Notes under the pieces: model-generated | The model's database searches: none | Told to the model about the DNA's origin: nothing | Seen by the model: the letters and a program-made list of their open reading frames with translations, nothing else | Assembly (NCBI RefSeq): GCF_009663685.2 | Contig: NZ_RCOG02000001.1 | Location: 62,152-126,151, forward strand | DNA: 64,000 nucleotides | Reading direction: 5' to 3' | Origin: Cupriavidus sp. U2 | GTDB taxonomy: Bacteria; Pseudomonadota; Gammaproteobacteria; Burkholderiales; Burkholderiaceae | Shown here: one piece after another, positions 40,381 through 50,009 of the stretch | Position numbering within the stretch: position 1 is the first letter of the stretch | Layout: every line of letters starts with the position of its first letter | Program-made: the position numbers and the translations under genes

Positions 40381-41607
40381 ATGGATCTGCGCGGCAAGCA
40401 CATTGTCCTTGGCCTGACCGGCGGCATCGCCTGCTACAAGTCGGCCGAGCTGGTACGGCTGCTGACCAAGGCAGGTGCCACCGTGCAGGTGGCCATGACC
40501 GAAGCGGCAACGCATTTCATCACCCCGGTTACGATGCAGGCGCTGTCCGGGCGCCCGGTGTTCCTGTCGCAATGGGACGCGCGCATCGACAACAACATGG
40601 CGCATATCGACCTCTCGCGCGAGGCCGACGCCATCCTGATCGCCCCGGCTTCCACCGACTTCCTGGCCAAGGTGGCCAACGGCCTCTGTGACGATCTGCT
40701 CACCACGCTGTGCATCGCGCGCGAGTGCCCGCTGCTGGTGGCACCAGCCATGAACCGCCAGATGTGGGCCGCCGCGCCGACGCAACGCAATGCGGCCCAG
40801 CTGCGCGCCGATGGCGTGGCGATCCTGGGCCCCGGCACCGGCGACCAGGCCTGCGGCGAAATCGGCGACGGCCGGATGCTGGAGCCCGAGGAACTGGTGG
40901 AAGACCTGATCGCGTTCTTCCAGCCCAAGCCGCTGCAGGGCAAGCGGGTGCTGATTACCGCCGGCCCGACGTTCGAGGCCATCGATCCGGTGCGCGGCAT
41001 CACCAACCTGTCGTCGGGCAAGATGGGCTTCTCGATCGCCCGCGCGGCCCGCGAAGCCGGTGCCGACGTGCTGCTGGTGGCCGGACCCACATCGCTGCCC
41101 ACGCCGCGCGGCGTGGCGCGCACCGATATCCGCAGCGCCCAGCAGATGCACGATGCGGTCATGGCGCAACTGCGCGATGTCGATGTGTTCGTCGCCGTGG
41201 CCGCCGTGGCCGACTGGCGCCCGGCCGACGTGGCCCAGCAGAAGCTGAAGAAGGCCAACGACACCGACACGCCGACGCTGCAGTTCGTGCAGAACCCCGA
41301 CATCCTGGCCGCCGTGGCAGCCCGCGCGGATGCGCCCTACTGCGTGGGATTCGCGGCCGAAAGCGAGAACCTGGAGCAGTACGGCGAGCAGAAGCGCCAG
41401 CGCAAGGGCGTGCCGCTGCTGGTGGGCAATATCGGCCACCACACCTTCGGCCTCGACGACAACGAGATCGTGCTGTTCGATGCCAACGGCATGACGCGCC
41501 TGCCGCGTGCCGACAAGCTGTCGCTGGCCCGCGAGCTGGTGGCCGCCATCGGCCAGCGCCTGCCGCACAAGTCCGTGTCACACCGCCGCACCCACAGCCA
41601 TGAGTAA
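40381..41607 (+). CDS. coaBC: Bifunctional phosphopantothenoylcysteine decarboxylase/phosphopantothenate-cysteine ligase
   Basis: This 408-residue enzyme performs two consecutive steps of coenzyme A synthesis. The N-terminal FMN-dependent CoaC half has [17 protein letters not shown], the catalytic-His region [12 protein letters not shown] and the PAMNRQMW substrate clamp. The C-terminal CTP-dependent CoaB half begins [28 protein letters not shown]. Its last codons overlap by 8 bp with the following oxidoreductase gene. The ileS-lspA-coaBC-dut neighbourhood is common in Burkholderiales. Confidence 0.96.
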   Translation: MDLRGKHIVLGLTGGIACYKSAELVRLLTKAGATVQVAMTEAATHFITPVTMQALSGRPVFLSQWDARIDNNMAHIDLSREADAILIAPASTDFLAKVANGLCDDLLTTLCIARECPLLVAPAMNRQMWAAAPTQRNAAQLRADGVAILGPGTGDQACGEIGDGRMLEPEELVEDLIAFFQPKPLQGKRVLITAGPTFEAIDPVRGITNLSSGKMGFSIARAAREAGADVLLVAGPTSLPTPRGVARTDIRSAQQMHDAVMAQLRDVDVFVAVAAVADWRPADVAQQKLKKANDTDTPTLQFVQNPDILAAVAARADAPYCVGFAAESENLEQYGEQKRQRKGVPLLVGNIGHHTFGLDDNEIVLFDANGMTRLPRADKLSLARELVAAIGQRLPHKSVSHRRTHSHE

Positions 41608-42619
41608 TACCCGTCCCAAGCTGCGCCTGTCCGTGCTGGACCAGAGCCCGGTCATCCACGGCCATACGGCCCGCGACGCCATCGCGGCCACCGTCGACCT
41701 GGCCCAGATGGCCGACAGCCTCGGCTTCACCCGCTACTGGTGCGCCGAGCATCACGGCCTGCAAGGCGTGTGCAACCCGGCCCCCGAAGTCATGCTGGCG
41801 CGGCTGGGCAGCGTGACCCGGCGCATCCGGCTGGGGTCGGGGGGCGTGATGCTGCCCTACTACAGCCCGTTCAAGGTGGCTGAGCAGTTCCGCATGCTCG
41901 AGGCGCTGTTTCCGAACCGGATCGACCTTGGCGTGGGTCGTGCCCCAGGCGGCGACATGCGCACCGCGCAGGCGGTGGCCATGGGCCAGTACAACCGGGG
42001 CGACCGGTTCCCGCAGCAGGTGCAGGACCTGGCCTTCCTGCTGCGCGGCGAGGTGCCGCCCGACCATCTGGCCGAAGGCGTGCTGCTGCAGCCGGCCATC
42101 GATACCCGGCCCGAGATCTGGGTGCTCGGTTCCAGCGACTTCGGTGGCGCGCTGGCCGCACGGCTGGGGCTGCGATTCGCCTTCGCTCATTTCATCAACG
42201 CCCATGGCGGCGATATGGTGGCGCGGCAGTACCGCGAGGATTTCGAGGCCGGGTACGAAGACAAGCCATACAGCGCGGCTGCGGTGTTCGTGATCTGCGC
42301 CGATACCGAGGCCGAGGCCTCGGCGCTGGAGCGCGCCGTCGATATCCGCCGGCTGCAGATGGCCTATGGCGTCAACGCGCCGATTCCGTCGCTGGCCCAG
42401 GCCGCCGATTTCACGCCCACCGAGCGCGACCGCCTGATCATCGAACGCGAGCGGCCCCGGACGATCTGCGGCACGCCCGCGCAGGTGGCCGAGCGCATGC
42501 TGGCGCTGAAGGACCGCTTCGCGGCCGACGAACTGGTGGTGCTGAGCGTGACGGCGTCATACCAGGCGCGCATGCGCACGTATGAACTGCTGGCCGAGGC
42601 CTTCGACCTGCAAGGCTGA
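41600..42619 (+). CDS. LLM-class (luciferase-like) flavin-dependent oxidoreductase
   Basis: This 339-residue bacterial-luciferase-fold protein is closest in pattern to the YhbW/MsnO8-type group. SVLDQSPVIHG is at the N-terminus, LGFTRYWCAEHHG near residue 38, FPNRIDLGVGRAPGGD near 105 and LGSSDFGGALAARLGL near 175. Such proteins use reduced flavin, but the substrate is unknown. The ATG at 41600 lies within the last codons of coaBC, implying coupling. It separates coaBC from dut, which are adjacent in many relatives, and may be a lineage-specific insertion into that order. Confidence 0.85.
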   Translation: MSNTRPKLRLSVLDQSPVIHGHTARDAIAATVDLAQMADSLGFTRYWCAEHHGLQGVCNPAPEVMLARLGSVTRRIRLGSGGVMLPYYSPFKVAEQFRMLEALFPNRIDLGVGRAPGGDMRTAQAVAMGQYNRGDRFPQQVQDLAFLLRGEVPPDHLAEGVLLQPAIDTRPEIWVLGSSDFGGALAARLGLRFAFAHFINAHGGDMVARQYREDFEAGYEDKPYSAAAVFVICADTEAEASALERAVDIRRLQMAYGVNAPIPSLAQAADFTPTERDRLIIERERPRTICGTPAQVAERMLALKDRFAADELVVLSVTASYQARMRTYELLAEAFDLQG

Positions 42620-42716
42620 TCGCGGGGCGCGACATCACGTGGCGGATCGAAGTGGCGGATCAGCAAAGGCGGCGCGGTATCATGCCGCCTTTGTCCCCTC
42701 GTACGAATCCACATCC

Positions 42717-43211
42717 ATGACCGTAGCCGCGAATCCGACTGTCGAAATCAAGGTGCTCGACGCCCGCCTGAACGACTGGGGCCTGCCCGCCTACCAGAGC
42801 GACATGGCCGCCGCCATCGACCTGCACGCCTGCGTGGACGGCCCGGTGACCATCGAACCCGGCACGCCGGCGCAACTGGTGCCGGCCGGCTTCGCGGTGC
42901 ATATGGCCAACCCGTTCATGTGCGCGACCATCGTGCCGCGCTCGGGCCTGGGTCACAAGAAGGGCCTGGTCCTGGGCAACTCGATCGGCGTGATCGATGC
43001 CGACTACCAGGGCCAGATCATGGTGAGCGTGTGGAACCGCAACGCGCCGGGCACCGAGCCGATCGTGATCCAGCCCGGCGAACGCATTGCCCAGATGATG
43101 TTTGTGCCGGTACTGCGTCCGGTGTTCACAACGGTGGAAGCGTTTTCGGAAGATTCCGCGCGCGGCGCCGGCGGCTTCGGCTCGACCGGCGTGGCACACG
43201 CGAAGGCGTAA
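42717..43211 (+). CDS. dut: dUTP diphosphatase
   Basis: This 164-residue trimeric dUTPase hydrolyses dUTP to dUMP and pyrophosphate, preventing uracil incorporation into DNA. The five family motifs are in order: AAIDLHAC, PRSGLGHKKG, GVIDADYQGQI, GERIAQMMF and the C-terminal RGAGGFGSTG. ATG 42717 is chosen; the frame is open upstream but unconserved. A REP-like palindrome (43227-43257) follows the stop and may act as a 3' hairpin. Confidence 0.96.
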   Translation: MTVAANPTVEIKVLDARLNDWGLPAYQSDMAAAIDLHACVDGPVTIEPGTPAQLVPAGFAVHMANPFMCATIVPRSGLGHKKGLVLGNSIGVIDADYQGQIMVSVWNRNAPGTEPIVIQPGERIAQMMFVPVLRPVFTTVEAFSEDSARGAGGFGSTGVAHAKA

Positions 43212-43226
43212 GGCCAGATCGGTGTT

Positions 43227-43257
43227 CTCCCCTCTCCCGTGAAATGGGAGAGGGGAG
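43227..43257. repeat. REP-like palindrome
   Basis: CTCCCCTCTCCC and GGGAGAGGGGAG are perfect 12-bp arms around a 7-nt loop in the 52-bp gap between the convergent dut and VOC genes. Confidence 0.85.
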
Positions 43258-43263
43258 CAAGAA

Positions 43264-44109
43264 TCAGCGCTGCTCGAAGATCAGCGCCACACCATTGGCC
43301 TGCGCGGCCGGGATCCACGTGATGGACGGCGACAGGTCGGTGGCCTGCACCCCATTGGCCCGCCAGTGCGCGCGGGCTTTCTTCAGATCGTCAGTGGCAA
43401 GCCGGATCGCTGCATAGCCCGTGGCGCCATGCCGGAGCCCCGGCACGTCGGCAGCATCGGCCAGCGCCTGCGGCGCCGTGACCACGAACGATGCACCATC
43501 GATATCGAGCATCGCCGTTTCGCCACTGGCACGCGCAATCGTCGCGCCGGTCAGCGTGGCATAGGCTTCGGCCGTGGCCGCCACCCGATCCGCTTCCACC
43601 ACCAGATACGTCGCCGCAATCGCCGTTGCGCCATTCGCGTGCGTCAGCCATTCCGGCCGCCACAGCAGTTCCGGCGTGCGATGCTCGCAGACGAAATAGC
43701 GGGCGCCTGGCGCCTGGTCCAACGCCGTCACGCGGAACGTGGCGGGGTGCTCCGAACCATCGTCCAGACGCACCGGGCGAGAGAATTCGATGGGGTCCGA
43801 AGGATGAAAGCCGGCTGCACGCAGCCGGTCGGCCGTGGCAAACGCATCGCGGCTCTTGCACGACATGGCTGCGCAACCGCCACCGCGCTGCTGGGCATTC
43901 CAGTAATACTGGCGGCTCGGGCTGGGCGCCGTCACATGCAGCAATTCCAGGTAGTCGCGCGCCAGCATGATGCAGTGGTTCTGCGATCCCAGCGTGTGAT
44001 AGCCGCGCGGCGTCAGCGTGAAACCCAGCGCGCGCCAGCGGTCTGCGGCAGCGTCCAGGTCTGCGCAGACGATGACGGCGTGGTCGAACGGTTCGGGTAA
44101 CGTCGGCAT
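43264..44109 (-). CDS. VOC/glyoxalase-like domain protein
   Basis: This 281-residue protein of the vicinal-oxygen-chelate superfamily (Glyoxalase_3-like) starts with FDHAVIVCADLDAAADRWRALGF and then HTLGSQNHCIMLARDYLELL. The second half repeats the fold (YLVVEADRVAATAEAYATLTG). Family members include isomerases, dioxygenases and binding proteins, so the reaction cannot be named. It starts 4 bp after the stop of the Bug-type binding protein gene and is evidently in its operon, which hints at metabolism of the ligand carried by that protein. Confidence 0.82.
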   Translation of the reverse strand: MPTLPEPFDHAVIVCADLDAAADRWRALGFTLTPRGYHTLGSQNHCIMLARDYLELLHVTAPSPSRQYYWNAQQRGGGCAAMSCKSRDAFATADRLRAAGFHPSDPIEFSRPVRLDDGSEHPATFRVTALDQAPGARYFVCEHRTPELLWRPEWLTHANGATAIAATYLVVEADRVAATAEAYATLTGATIARASGETAMLDIDGASFVVTAPQALADAADVPGLRHGATGYAAIRLATDDLKKARAHWRANGVQATDLSPSITWIPAAQANGVALIFEQR

Positions 44110-44113
44110 CGGA

Positions 44114-45127
44114 TCAGTCGAACTGGATGTTGGCCTTGCGGGCCACGGCCTGCCACTTGTCGTGCTCGTGACGGACCAGGTTGCCCAGGTCGGCCGGCGA
44201 CCCCACGGCGATTTCGAATCCCTGCGCGGTCAGCGCCTCCACCACGCGGGGCTGCTTGATCGATGCGCCCAACGCGTCGTGCAGGCGCATCACGGTGTCC
44301 TGCTGCATCTGCGCCGGCCCGAAAACGCCAATCCACGAATAGGCTTCAAAGCCCTTGTAGCCTTGTTCGGCCACGGTCGGCACCTGCGGCATCTGCTTGA
44401 TCCGGCTCGTCCCGGTGACGCCAAGCACCTTGATCGTCCTGGCCGCCACGTGGGCCTGTACGGCCGCGTAGCTGCTGAAGAACAGGTCTACCTCCCCTGC
44501 CAGCACGGCCTGCACAGCCGGTCCGCCGCCCTTGTAGGGCACGTGCAGGAAATGTACGCCGGCCTCGGTGGCCAGGGCTTCGGCGGCCAGCTGGTTCAGG
44601 CTGCCGATGCCCGACGACGCAAAGCGCACCGCGTTCGGGTTCGACTTCGCCAGCTCGATCAATTCACGCACGTTCGAAGCCGATAGCGCCGGGTTGGCGG
44701 CGATAACAAGCGGGAAGCGCACGAGTTGGGTGATCGGCGTGAAATCCTTGAAGGTATCGTACGGCAGGTTCTTGTACGCAAACGGGTTGATGGCGTGCGT
44801 GTCGAAAGCCATCAACAGCGTGTTGCCGTCCGGCTTGGCCCGCGCCACGGTGCTGCTGGCAATCAGGCCGCCGGCGCCGGGCTTGTTGTCCACCACCACG
44901 GTCTGTCCCAGGATCGTCTTCAATCCCGGTTGCAGCTGTCGGGCCACGATATCGACGCTGCCCCCGGGCGGGAACGGCAGGACCATCGAAATCGGCCGGC
45001 TGGTTGCCGAGGGCTCGGCTGCATGGGAAACCTGGGCGAGGCCCGCGAATGACGCCACGGGCATGGCGCCCATCGGCAGGGACTTGAGCAGCAGGCGGCG
45101 CAGCCGCATGCGGTCGGGAGAAGACAT
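44114..45127 (-). CDS. Bug-family (TctC-like) periplasmic substrate-binding protein
   Basis: This 337-residue extracytoplasmic binding protein is of the tripartite tricarboxylate transporter type. The export signal is ~37 residues with RRLLLKS before the hydrophobic core, compatible with Sec or Tat, and likely cleavage after SHA. Family segments are LPFPPGGSVDIVARQL, VVDNKPGAGGLIASSTVARAKPDG and GVHFLHVPYKGGGPAVQAVLAG. These genes are hugely expanded in Burkholderiales and usually, as here, lack adjacent TctA/TctB membrane genes. The ligand is probably a carboxylate but is unknown. Confidence 0.9.
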   Translation of the reverse strand: MSSPDRMRLRRLLLKSLPMGAMPVASFAGLAQVSHAAEPSATSRPISMVLPFPPGGSVDIVARQLQPGLKTILGQTVVVDNKPGAGGLIASSTVARAKPDGNTLLMAFDTHAINPFAYKNLPYDTFKDFTPITQLVRFPLVIAANPALSASNVRELIELAKSNPNAVRFASSGIGSLNQLAAEALATEAGVHFLHVPYKGGGPAVQAVLAGEVDLFFSSYAAVQAHVAARTIKVLGVTGTSRIKQMPQVPTVAEQGYKGFEAYSWIGVFGPAQMQQDTVMRLHDALGASIKQPRVVEALTAQGFEIAVGSPADLGNLVRHEHDKWQAVARKANIQFD

Positions 45128-45290
45128 CAGAGACTCGGGCTGGGCGGCCGGATGGCCGCGGAATCAGGAAAAGGCGGCATGCCACCAGCCGCGTATTTTG
45201 CCCGATGATCGCGCAACTTGCAGGATTGCCCTTCGCTTATCGCCCAAAAATGGAACAATCGCACCCCGATTTGCCGGAAAACGGACAAAA

Positions 45291-45319
45291 AAATGGCCGG
45301 GGGAAACCCGGCCATTTTT
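45291..45319. terminator. Bidirectional terminator downstream of clpA
   Basis: AAATGGCCGGG and CCCGGCCATTT pair around a short loop, with A-runs before and T-runs after. It lies 31 bp beyond the clpA stop. Confidence 0.9.
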
Positions 45320-45349
45320 GCGTTGCGGCGTGGCGCAATCGGGGCGCGC

Positions 45350-47647
45350 TCAGACTTCCGCGCGCTGCTCGCTTTCCGGCGCCTCGGGCGGCTCCGGATC
45401 GGCTTCCGAGAAGGTCAGCTTGATCTGGTCCGCTTCGTCCAGGTCCACGGCCACCTTGCCACCGGTGACCAGCTTGCCGAACAGCAACTCGTCCGCGAGT
45501 GCCTTGCGGATCATGTCCTGGATCAGACGCTGCATCGGACGCGCGCCCATCAGCGGATCGAAGCCCTTCTTGGCCAGGTACTTGCGCAGCTTTTCCGAGA
45601 AGCTGGCTTCCACCTTCTTCTCGTGCAACTGCTCTTCCAGCTGCATCAGGAACTTGTCCACCACGCGCAGGATGATTTCCTCGTCCAGCGCCCGGAAGCT
45701 GATGGTCGCATCCAGACGGTTGCGGAACTCCGGCGTGAACATGCGCTTGATGTCGGCCATCTCGTCGCCCTGTTCGCGTGCCGTGGTGAAGCCGATGGTG
45801 GCCCGGTTCATCGTCTCGGCCCCCGCGTTCGTGGTCATGATGATGATCACGTTGCGGAAGTCGGCACGACGACCGTTGTTGTCGGTCAGCGAACCGTGGT
45901 CCATCACCTGCAGCAGGATATTGAAAATATCCGGATGTGCCTTCTCGATCTCATCAAGCAGCAGCACGCAGTGCGGCTTCTTGGTGACGGCCTCGGTCAG
46001 CAGGCCACCCTGGTCAAACCCGACATAGCCCGGCGGCGCGCCGATCAGACGGCTGACCGCATGGCGCTCCATGTATTCCGACATGTCGAAGCGCAGCAGT
46101 TCGATGCCCATGATGAACGCGAGCTGCTTGGCCACTTCGGTCTTGCCCACGCCCGTGGGGCCCGAGAACAGGAACGAGCCGATGGGCTTGTCGGTCTTGC
46201 CCAGGCCGGCGCGCGACATCTTGATTGCCGATGCCAGCGCCTCGATGGCCGGGTCCTGGCCGAACACCACCGACTTCAGGTCGCGCTCCAGCGTCTGCAG
46301 CTTGCTGCGGTCGTCCTGGTTCACGCTCTGCGGCGGGATGCGGGCAATGCGCGACACAATGTCCTCGATCTCGCCCTTGCCAATGGTCTTCTTCTGCTTC
46401 GACTTCGGCAGAATACGCTGCGCGGCACCTGCCTCATCGATCACATCGATGGCCTTGTCAGGCAGATGGCGGTCGGTGATGAAGCGGGCGGACAGTTCGG
46501 CCGCCGCGGTCAGCGCCGACGCCGCGTACTTGACACCATGGTGCTCTTCGAAGCGCGACTTCAGACCGCGCAGGATCTGCACGGTCTGGTCCACCGACGG
46601 CTCGACCACGTCGATCTTCTGGAAACGACGCGACAGGGCCGCATCCTTCTCGAAAATGCCGCGATATTCCGTGAACGTGGTGGCACCCACGCACTTGAGC
46701 TGGCCCGACGACAGCGCCGGCTTGAGCAGGTTGCTGGCGTCCAGCGTGCCCCCCGATGCGGCGCCCGCGCCGATCAGCGTGTGGATTTCGTCGATGAACA
46801 GGATCGCGTGCGGATTGTCCTTGAGCGACTTCAGCACGCCCTTGAGCCGCTGTTCGAAGTCGCCGCGGTACTTGGTGCCAGCCAGCAGCGCGCCCATGTC
46901 GAGCGAGTACACGGTAGCCTTTTCCAGGATATCGGGCACCTCGTTCTTGGTGATGCGCCAGGCCAGGCCTTCCGCAATGGCGGTCTTGCCCACGCCGGCT
47001 TCGCCCACCAGCAGCGGGTTGTTCTTGCGCCGGCGGCACAGCACCTGCACCACGCGCTCCACCTCGCTGTCGCGGCCGATCAGCGGATCGATCTTGCCGG
47101 CCTTGGCCAGCGCGTTCAGGTTCTGGGTGTATTGCTCGAGCGGGCTTTCCTTGCCGTCGCCGCCCTCGCCTTCGGGGTTGCCCTCGCCGTGCTTGGCCGG
47201 TTCGGCCTGGTCCTTGCGGATGCCATGGCTGATGAAGTTGACCACGTCCAGGCGCGTCACGCCCTGCTGCTGCAGGTAGTACACCGCGTGGGAGTCCTTT
47301 TCGCCGAAGATGGCCACCAGCACGTTGGCGCCGGTCACCTCCTTCTTGCCATTCGACGTCGACTGCACGTGCATGATGGCGCGCTGGATCACACGCTGGA
47401 AGCCCAGTGTGGGCTGCGTGTCCACTTCATCGGTGCCCGGTACGACAGGCGTGTTGTCTGCGATGAAATTCTTCAGACTGGTGCGCAAGTCCTCGATATT
47501 GGCCGCGCAGGCGCGCAGCACTTCAGCTGCTGTGGGGTTGTCGAGCAGCGCCTGCAGCAGGTGCTCCACCGTAATGAATTCGTGGCGTGCCTGGCGAGCC
47601 TCGACAAAGGCCATGTGCAGACTTACTTCCAATTCTTGCGCAATCAT
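45350..47647 (-). CDS. clpA: ATP-dependent Clp protease ATP-binding subunit ClpA
   Basis: This 765-residue AAA+ unfoldase feeds substrates to ClpP. The N-domain spans residues 1-~145, followed by an acidic/Gly linker (~160-185). AAA module 1 has GEAGVGKT and AAA module 2 has GPTGVGKT, with [13 protein letters not shown] as the first Walker B region. The C-terminal acidic tail is Glu-rich. The ATG at 47647 overlaps the clpS stop by four bases (ATGA), coupling the unfoldase to its adaptor. Confidence 0.97.
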   Translation of the reverse strand: MIAQELEVSLHMAFVEARQARHEFITVEHLLQALLDNPTAAEVLRACAANIEDLRTSLKNFIADNTPVVPGTDEVDTQPTLGFQRVIQRAIMHVQSTSNGKKEVTGANVLVAIFGEKDSHAVYYLQQQGVTRLDVVNFISHGIRKDQAEPAKHGEGNPEGEGGDGKESPLEQYTQNLNALAKAGKIDPLIGRDSEVERVVQVLCRRRKNNPLLVGEAGVGKTAIAEGLAWRITKNEVPDILEKATVYSLDMGALLAGTKYRGDFEQRLKGVLKSLKDNPHAILFIDEIHTLIGAGAASGGTLDASNLLKPALSSGQLKCVGATTFTEYRGIFEKDAALSRRFQKIDVVEPSVDQTVQILRGLKSRFEEHHGVKYAASALTAAAELSARFITDRHLPDKAIDVIDEAGAAQRILPKSKQKKTIGKGEIEDIVSRIARIPPQSVNQDDRSKLQTLERDLKSVVFGQDPAIEALASAIKMSRAGLGKTDKPIGSFLFSGPTGVGKTEVAKQLAFIMGIELLRFDMSEYMERHAVSRLIGAPPGYVGFDQGGLLTEAVTKKPHCVLLLDEIEKAHPDIFNILLQVMDHGSLTDNNGRRADFRNVIIIMTTNAGAETMNRATIGFTTAREQGDEMADIKRMFTPEFRNRLDATISFRALDEEIILRVVDKFLMQLEEQLHEKKVEASFSEKLRKYLAKKGFDPLMGARPMQRLIQDMIRKALADELLFGKLVTGGKVAVDLDEADQIKLTFSEADPEPPEAPESEQRAEV

Positions 47648-47970
47648 GCTTCCTCCATCACGCACTGCAGGGGGTGGCCCGCCTGCCGCGCATGGGTTGA
47701 TACAAGCTCGACCTTGGTCGCCGCAATATCCCGCGTGTAGATACCACAAACGCCTTTACCTTCCCGGTGGACGGTGAGCATGATCTGCGTCGCCGTTTCC
47801 CGGTCCCTGCTGAAATACTGCTGCAGGATCATCACGACAAACTCCATCGGAGTGTAGTCGTCATTGAGCAGGAGCACCTTGTACATCGCCGGCGGCTTGA
47901 GCTGCTGCTCTTTCCGCTCGATGACTGTGCCTGCTTCGCGTTGGGGGGTGTTCGCCAGCCGTGTCGCCAT
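47644..47970 (-). CDS. clpS: ClpS, N-end-rule adaptor of ClpAP
   Basis: This 108-residue adaptor binds N-degron substrates and docks on the ClpA N-domain. The core [20 protein letters not shown] is followed by [24 protein letters not shown], the residues forming the N-degron pocket. The N-terminal ~25 residues are flexible and charged. The gene overlaps clpA, and its upstream gap is shared with a divergent cold-shock gene. Confidence 0.96.
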   Translation of the reverse strand: MATRLANTPQREAGTVIERKEQQLKPPAMYKVLLLNDDYTPMEFVVMILQQYFSRDRETATQIMLTVHREGKGVCGIYTRDIAATKVELVSTHARQAGHPLQCVMEEA

Positions 47971-48556
47971 GGCTTTTATTCTAACCCTTACTCACAAGTC
48001 TGCAATTTGGGGAACTGGCCCGGTATTCAAGGGCAGCCCTTCGGAAAAATCCTGGCGTGGGCAACCGCACAAAGGGCGCCCGGCGCACGTTCTCGGTGCA
48101 TGGTACGCGCCCGCCGACCCTTGCCGGGGCACCTGACGGGCCGCCAGACGGCATTTTCAAAAATCCATGCACCACGGCGACAAAGGTACCATCTGGCGCC
48201 GTTTCAATCCCGCCACACCCCACGCCCAGTGGGGAATCTGCCAGCTTGACAGTATGTAGGTTTGCCAGAAAAATCGTTTGCACATCGGGGCCTGGGCAGC
48301 GAGCCGAAGCAAAAAGTCCAGACCGGATGTATCCGTGAGCAGGGAGGCCCACGACCGGCGTAGGTCAGCCATTTGCGGCGCGTTTCCGGAGGCGGTTTCG
48401 TTTCCGGAGGGGCGCGGCGGCTGGCCACGCGAATTTCATTTGCGCGGCGCTTTACGCGGCCGGTCCGTCAGGAACGGCACGCTGGGCCCGCCAGGGTGGT
48501 TTTCAGCTGGCCATTGGTTTCCCCGCTTGAAATCAGCTTTTTCGTTGGGGGAGTTT
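47971..48556. other. Long divergent intergenic region between clpS and csp
   Basis: No gene is supported in 586 bp; open frames on the minus strand (for example 47981-48352) have no ribosome site or recognisable family. A TTGACA at 48246-48251 with AAAAAT 17 bp on could drive csp with a ~280-nt 5' leader. Long leaders are usual for cold-shock mRNAs, but this assignment is weak. Confidence 0.4.
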
Positions 48557-48766
48557 ATGGCAAGCGGTATCGTCAAATGGTTCAATGACGCCAAGGGTTT
48601 CGGATTTATCAAGCCGGACGATGGCGAGGAAGAACTGTTTGCGCACTTTTCGGCAATCCAGATGGCGGGCTTCAAGACGCTGAAGGAAGGCCAGCGCGTT
48701 TCGTTCGAGGTGGTGCAAGGCCCGAAGGGCAAGCAAGCCACGAACATCCAGGACGCCGCCCAGTAA
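48557..48766 (+). CDS. Cold-shock domain protein (CspA family)
   Basis: This 69-residue single cold-shock-domain protein binds single-stranded RNA/DNA. RNP1 is KGFGFIKP (residues 13-20) and RNP2 is LFAHFSAI (27-34). GGGGGAG precedes the ATG. The next signal downstream is the intrinsic terminator at 48916-48951. Confidence 0.95.
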   Translation: MASGIVKWFNDAKGFGFIKPDDGEEELFAHFSAIQMAGFKTLKEGQRVSFEVVQGPKGKQATNIQDAAQ

Positions 48767-49169
48767 AGTGCGCCGCGGCCGAACACGCCATACAGAGCGG
48801 CGTCGGCCAATGCGGATGTGAAGGGGGGAAACTTCCTTCGGAACGGGATCCAGTGCCACGGCTGGCAATGCCAGTCCGGGGCACGCGCCAAGCGCGTACG
48901 CCAAGCATCCGGAAAAACGCCCGGCCCATGTGAACCATGTGCCGGGCGTTTCTGTTTCTGCGTTGCCCGCTGCGGTTCCCGGGTGCGGAACGGCGTTCCG
49001 TAAAGCCCCTCGCCGAGCCGGCACTGTCAACCAAGTCAAGGAAACGTCCCAGGGCCGACTCGCTTTCGTAGGAGCGCCATTTCGGCATCGATGGCGGCTT
49101 CGTAGACTGGCCCGAGCCATCCCCGCGCATGTTGCGCGCGGACACGCTCGACCATCGGAGCTTCGCCAA
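48767..49169. other. Intergenic region between csp and the carbonic anhydrase gene
   Basis: Apart from the csp terminator (48916-48951) I see no gene or clear regulatory site. Minus-strand frames across it run through both flanking genes in the wrong sense. Confidence 0.5.
48916..48951 (+). terminator. Intrinsic terminator of csp
   Basis: AACGCCCGGC (48916-48925) and GCCGGGCGTT (48941-48950), with an inner CATG/CATG stem, are followed by TCTGTTTCTG. It lies 150 bp after the stop, leaving a long 3' UTR. Confidence 0.75.
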
Positions 49170-49937
49170 ATGACACACACGCTACGAGCAGCCGCCTTCT
49201 GCGGCGCCATCGTCATGGGGTCAGCCAGCGCAATCGCCGCCGACCCGCCTGGCCACGACCCTCACGCCTGGTCCTACGAAGGCGCGACGGACCCCTCTCA
49301 CTGGGGCGAATTGGACCCCGGATTTTTCCGATGCGCGACGGGCAAACTGCAATCGCCCGTGGATATCCATGGTGCGACACCGGCGCACCTTCCGGCGCTC
49401 GCGTTTCACTATCGGCCCACGCGGGTCAAGGTCGCCAATACCGGACATACGATCGAGGTGCGGCCCGCTGGCGCCGAGACGCTGACCACGGCTTCGGGCA
49501 CCTATCGGCTGGCGCAATTCCACTTTCACACGCCCAGCGAGACCCGCTTCAACGGCAAGGCCTACCCGCTGTCCGTGCACTTTGTCCACCAGGACGATAA
49601 AGGGCGCGTCGTCGCCGTGGTCGCGGTCATGTTCAGGATGGGCAAACCCAACCCGCAACTGGCCACGCTGTTCCGCACGCTGCCCAAGCCGGGCGCCCAG
49701 CCCGTGCCGATGCCCGGCCGGGTCAACATCGCCGGCCTGCTGCCTAAATCACATCACTACTACACGTTCCCCGGCAGCCTGACCACACCGCCTTGTACCG
49801 AGGATGTCCAGTGGTACGTGATGAAGCAGCCGCTGACGATCTCGCCGCAACAACTGGCCGCGTTTCGTAGCCGCTATCCGATGAATGCGCGGCCGCCCCA
49901 GCCGCTGGATGGGCGCGCCGTGCAGTCGGGCGGTTGA
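49170..49937 (+). CDS. Alpha-class carbonic anhydrase, periplasmic
   Basis: This 255-residue zinc enzyme interconverts CO2 and bicarbonate. The Sec signal peptide spans ~1-24 with cleavage after AIA. Zinc ligands are the two His of QFHFHTPSE and the His in SVHFVHQDD. GSLTTPPCTEDVQWYVM and KLQSPVDIHGA (the conserved Q-S-P-[IV]-[DN]-I pattern) confirm the alpha class. GGAG lies ten bases before the ATG. The periplasmic enzyme would supply bicarbonate or capture CO2 at the envelope. It shares its downstream region with the convergent icd gene. Confidence 0.93.
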   Translation: MTHTLRAAAFCGAIVMGSASAIAADPPGHDPHAWSYEGATDPSHWGELDPGFFRCATGKLQSPVDIHGATPAHLPALAFHYRPTRVKVANTGHTIEVRPAGAETLTTASGTYRLAQFHFHTPSETRFNGKAYPLSVHFVHQDDKGRVVAVVAVMFRMGKPNPQLATLFRTLPKPGAQPVPMPGRVNIAGLLPKSHHYYTFPGSLTTPPCTEDVQWYVMKQPLTISPQQLAAFRSRYPMNARPPQPLDGRAVQSGG

Positions 49938-49947
49938 AGGACACCCG

Positions 49948-49985
49948 AAAAAAAAAAAGGCCCGGCCACCTCGCGGTGCCGGGGC
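49948..49985 (-). terminator. Intrinsic terminator of icd
   Basis: On the minus strand a CCCCGGCACC / GGTGGCCGGG stem-loop runs into an 11-base T-run (the A-run 49948-49958 on the plus strand), 25-60 bp after the icd stop. Confidence 0.85.
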
Positions 49986-50009
49986 GCTTGCCGTCCGGGT
50001 CGGCCAGCC

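Noticed and set aside
45218-47740. Plus-strand open frame of 840 codons over clpA
   Set aside because: It is antisense to clpA throughout; its codon use mirrors the complementary strand and no domain is visible.
47981-48352. Possible 123-residue minus-strand protein upstream of clpS
   Set aside because: No ribosome site or family features; composition like other chance frames in the intergenic region.
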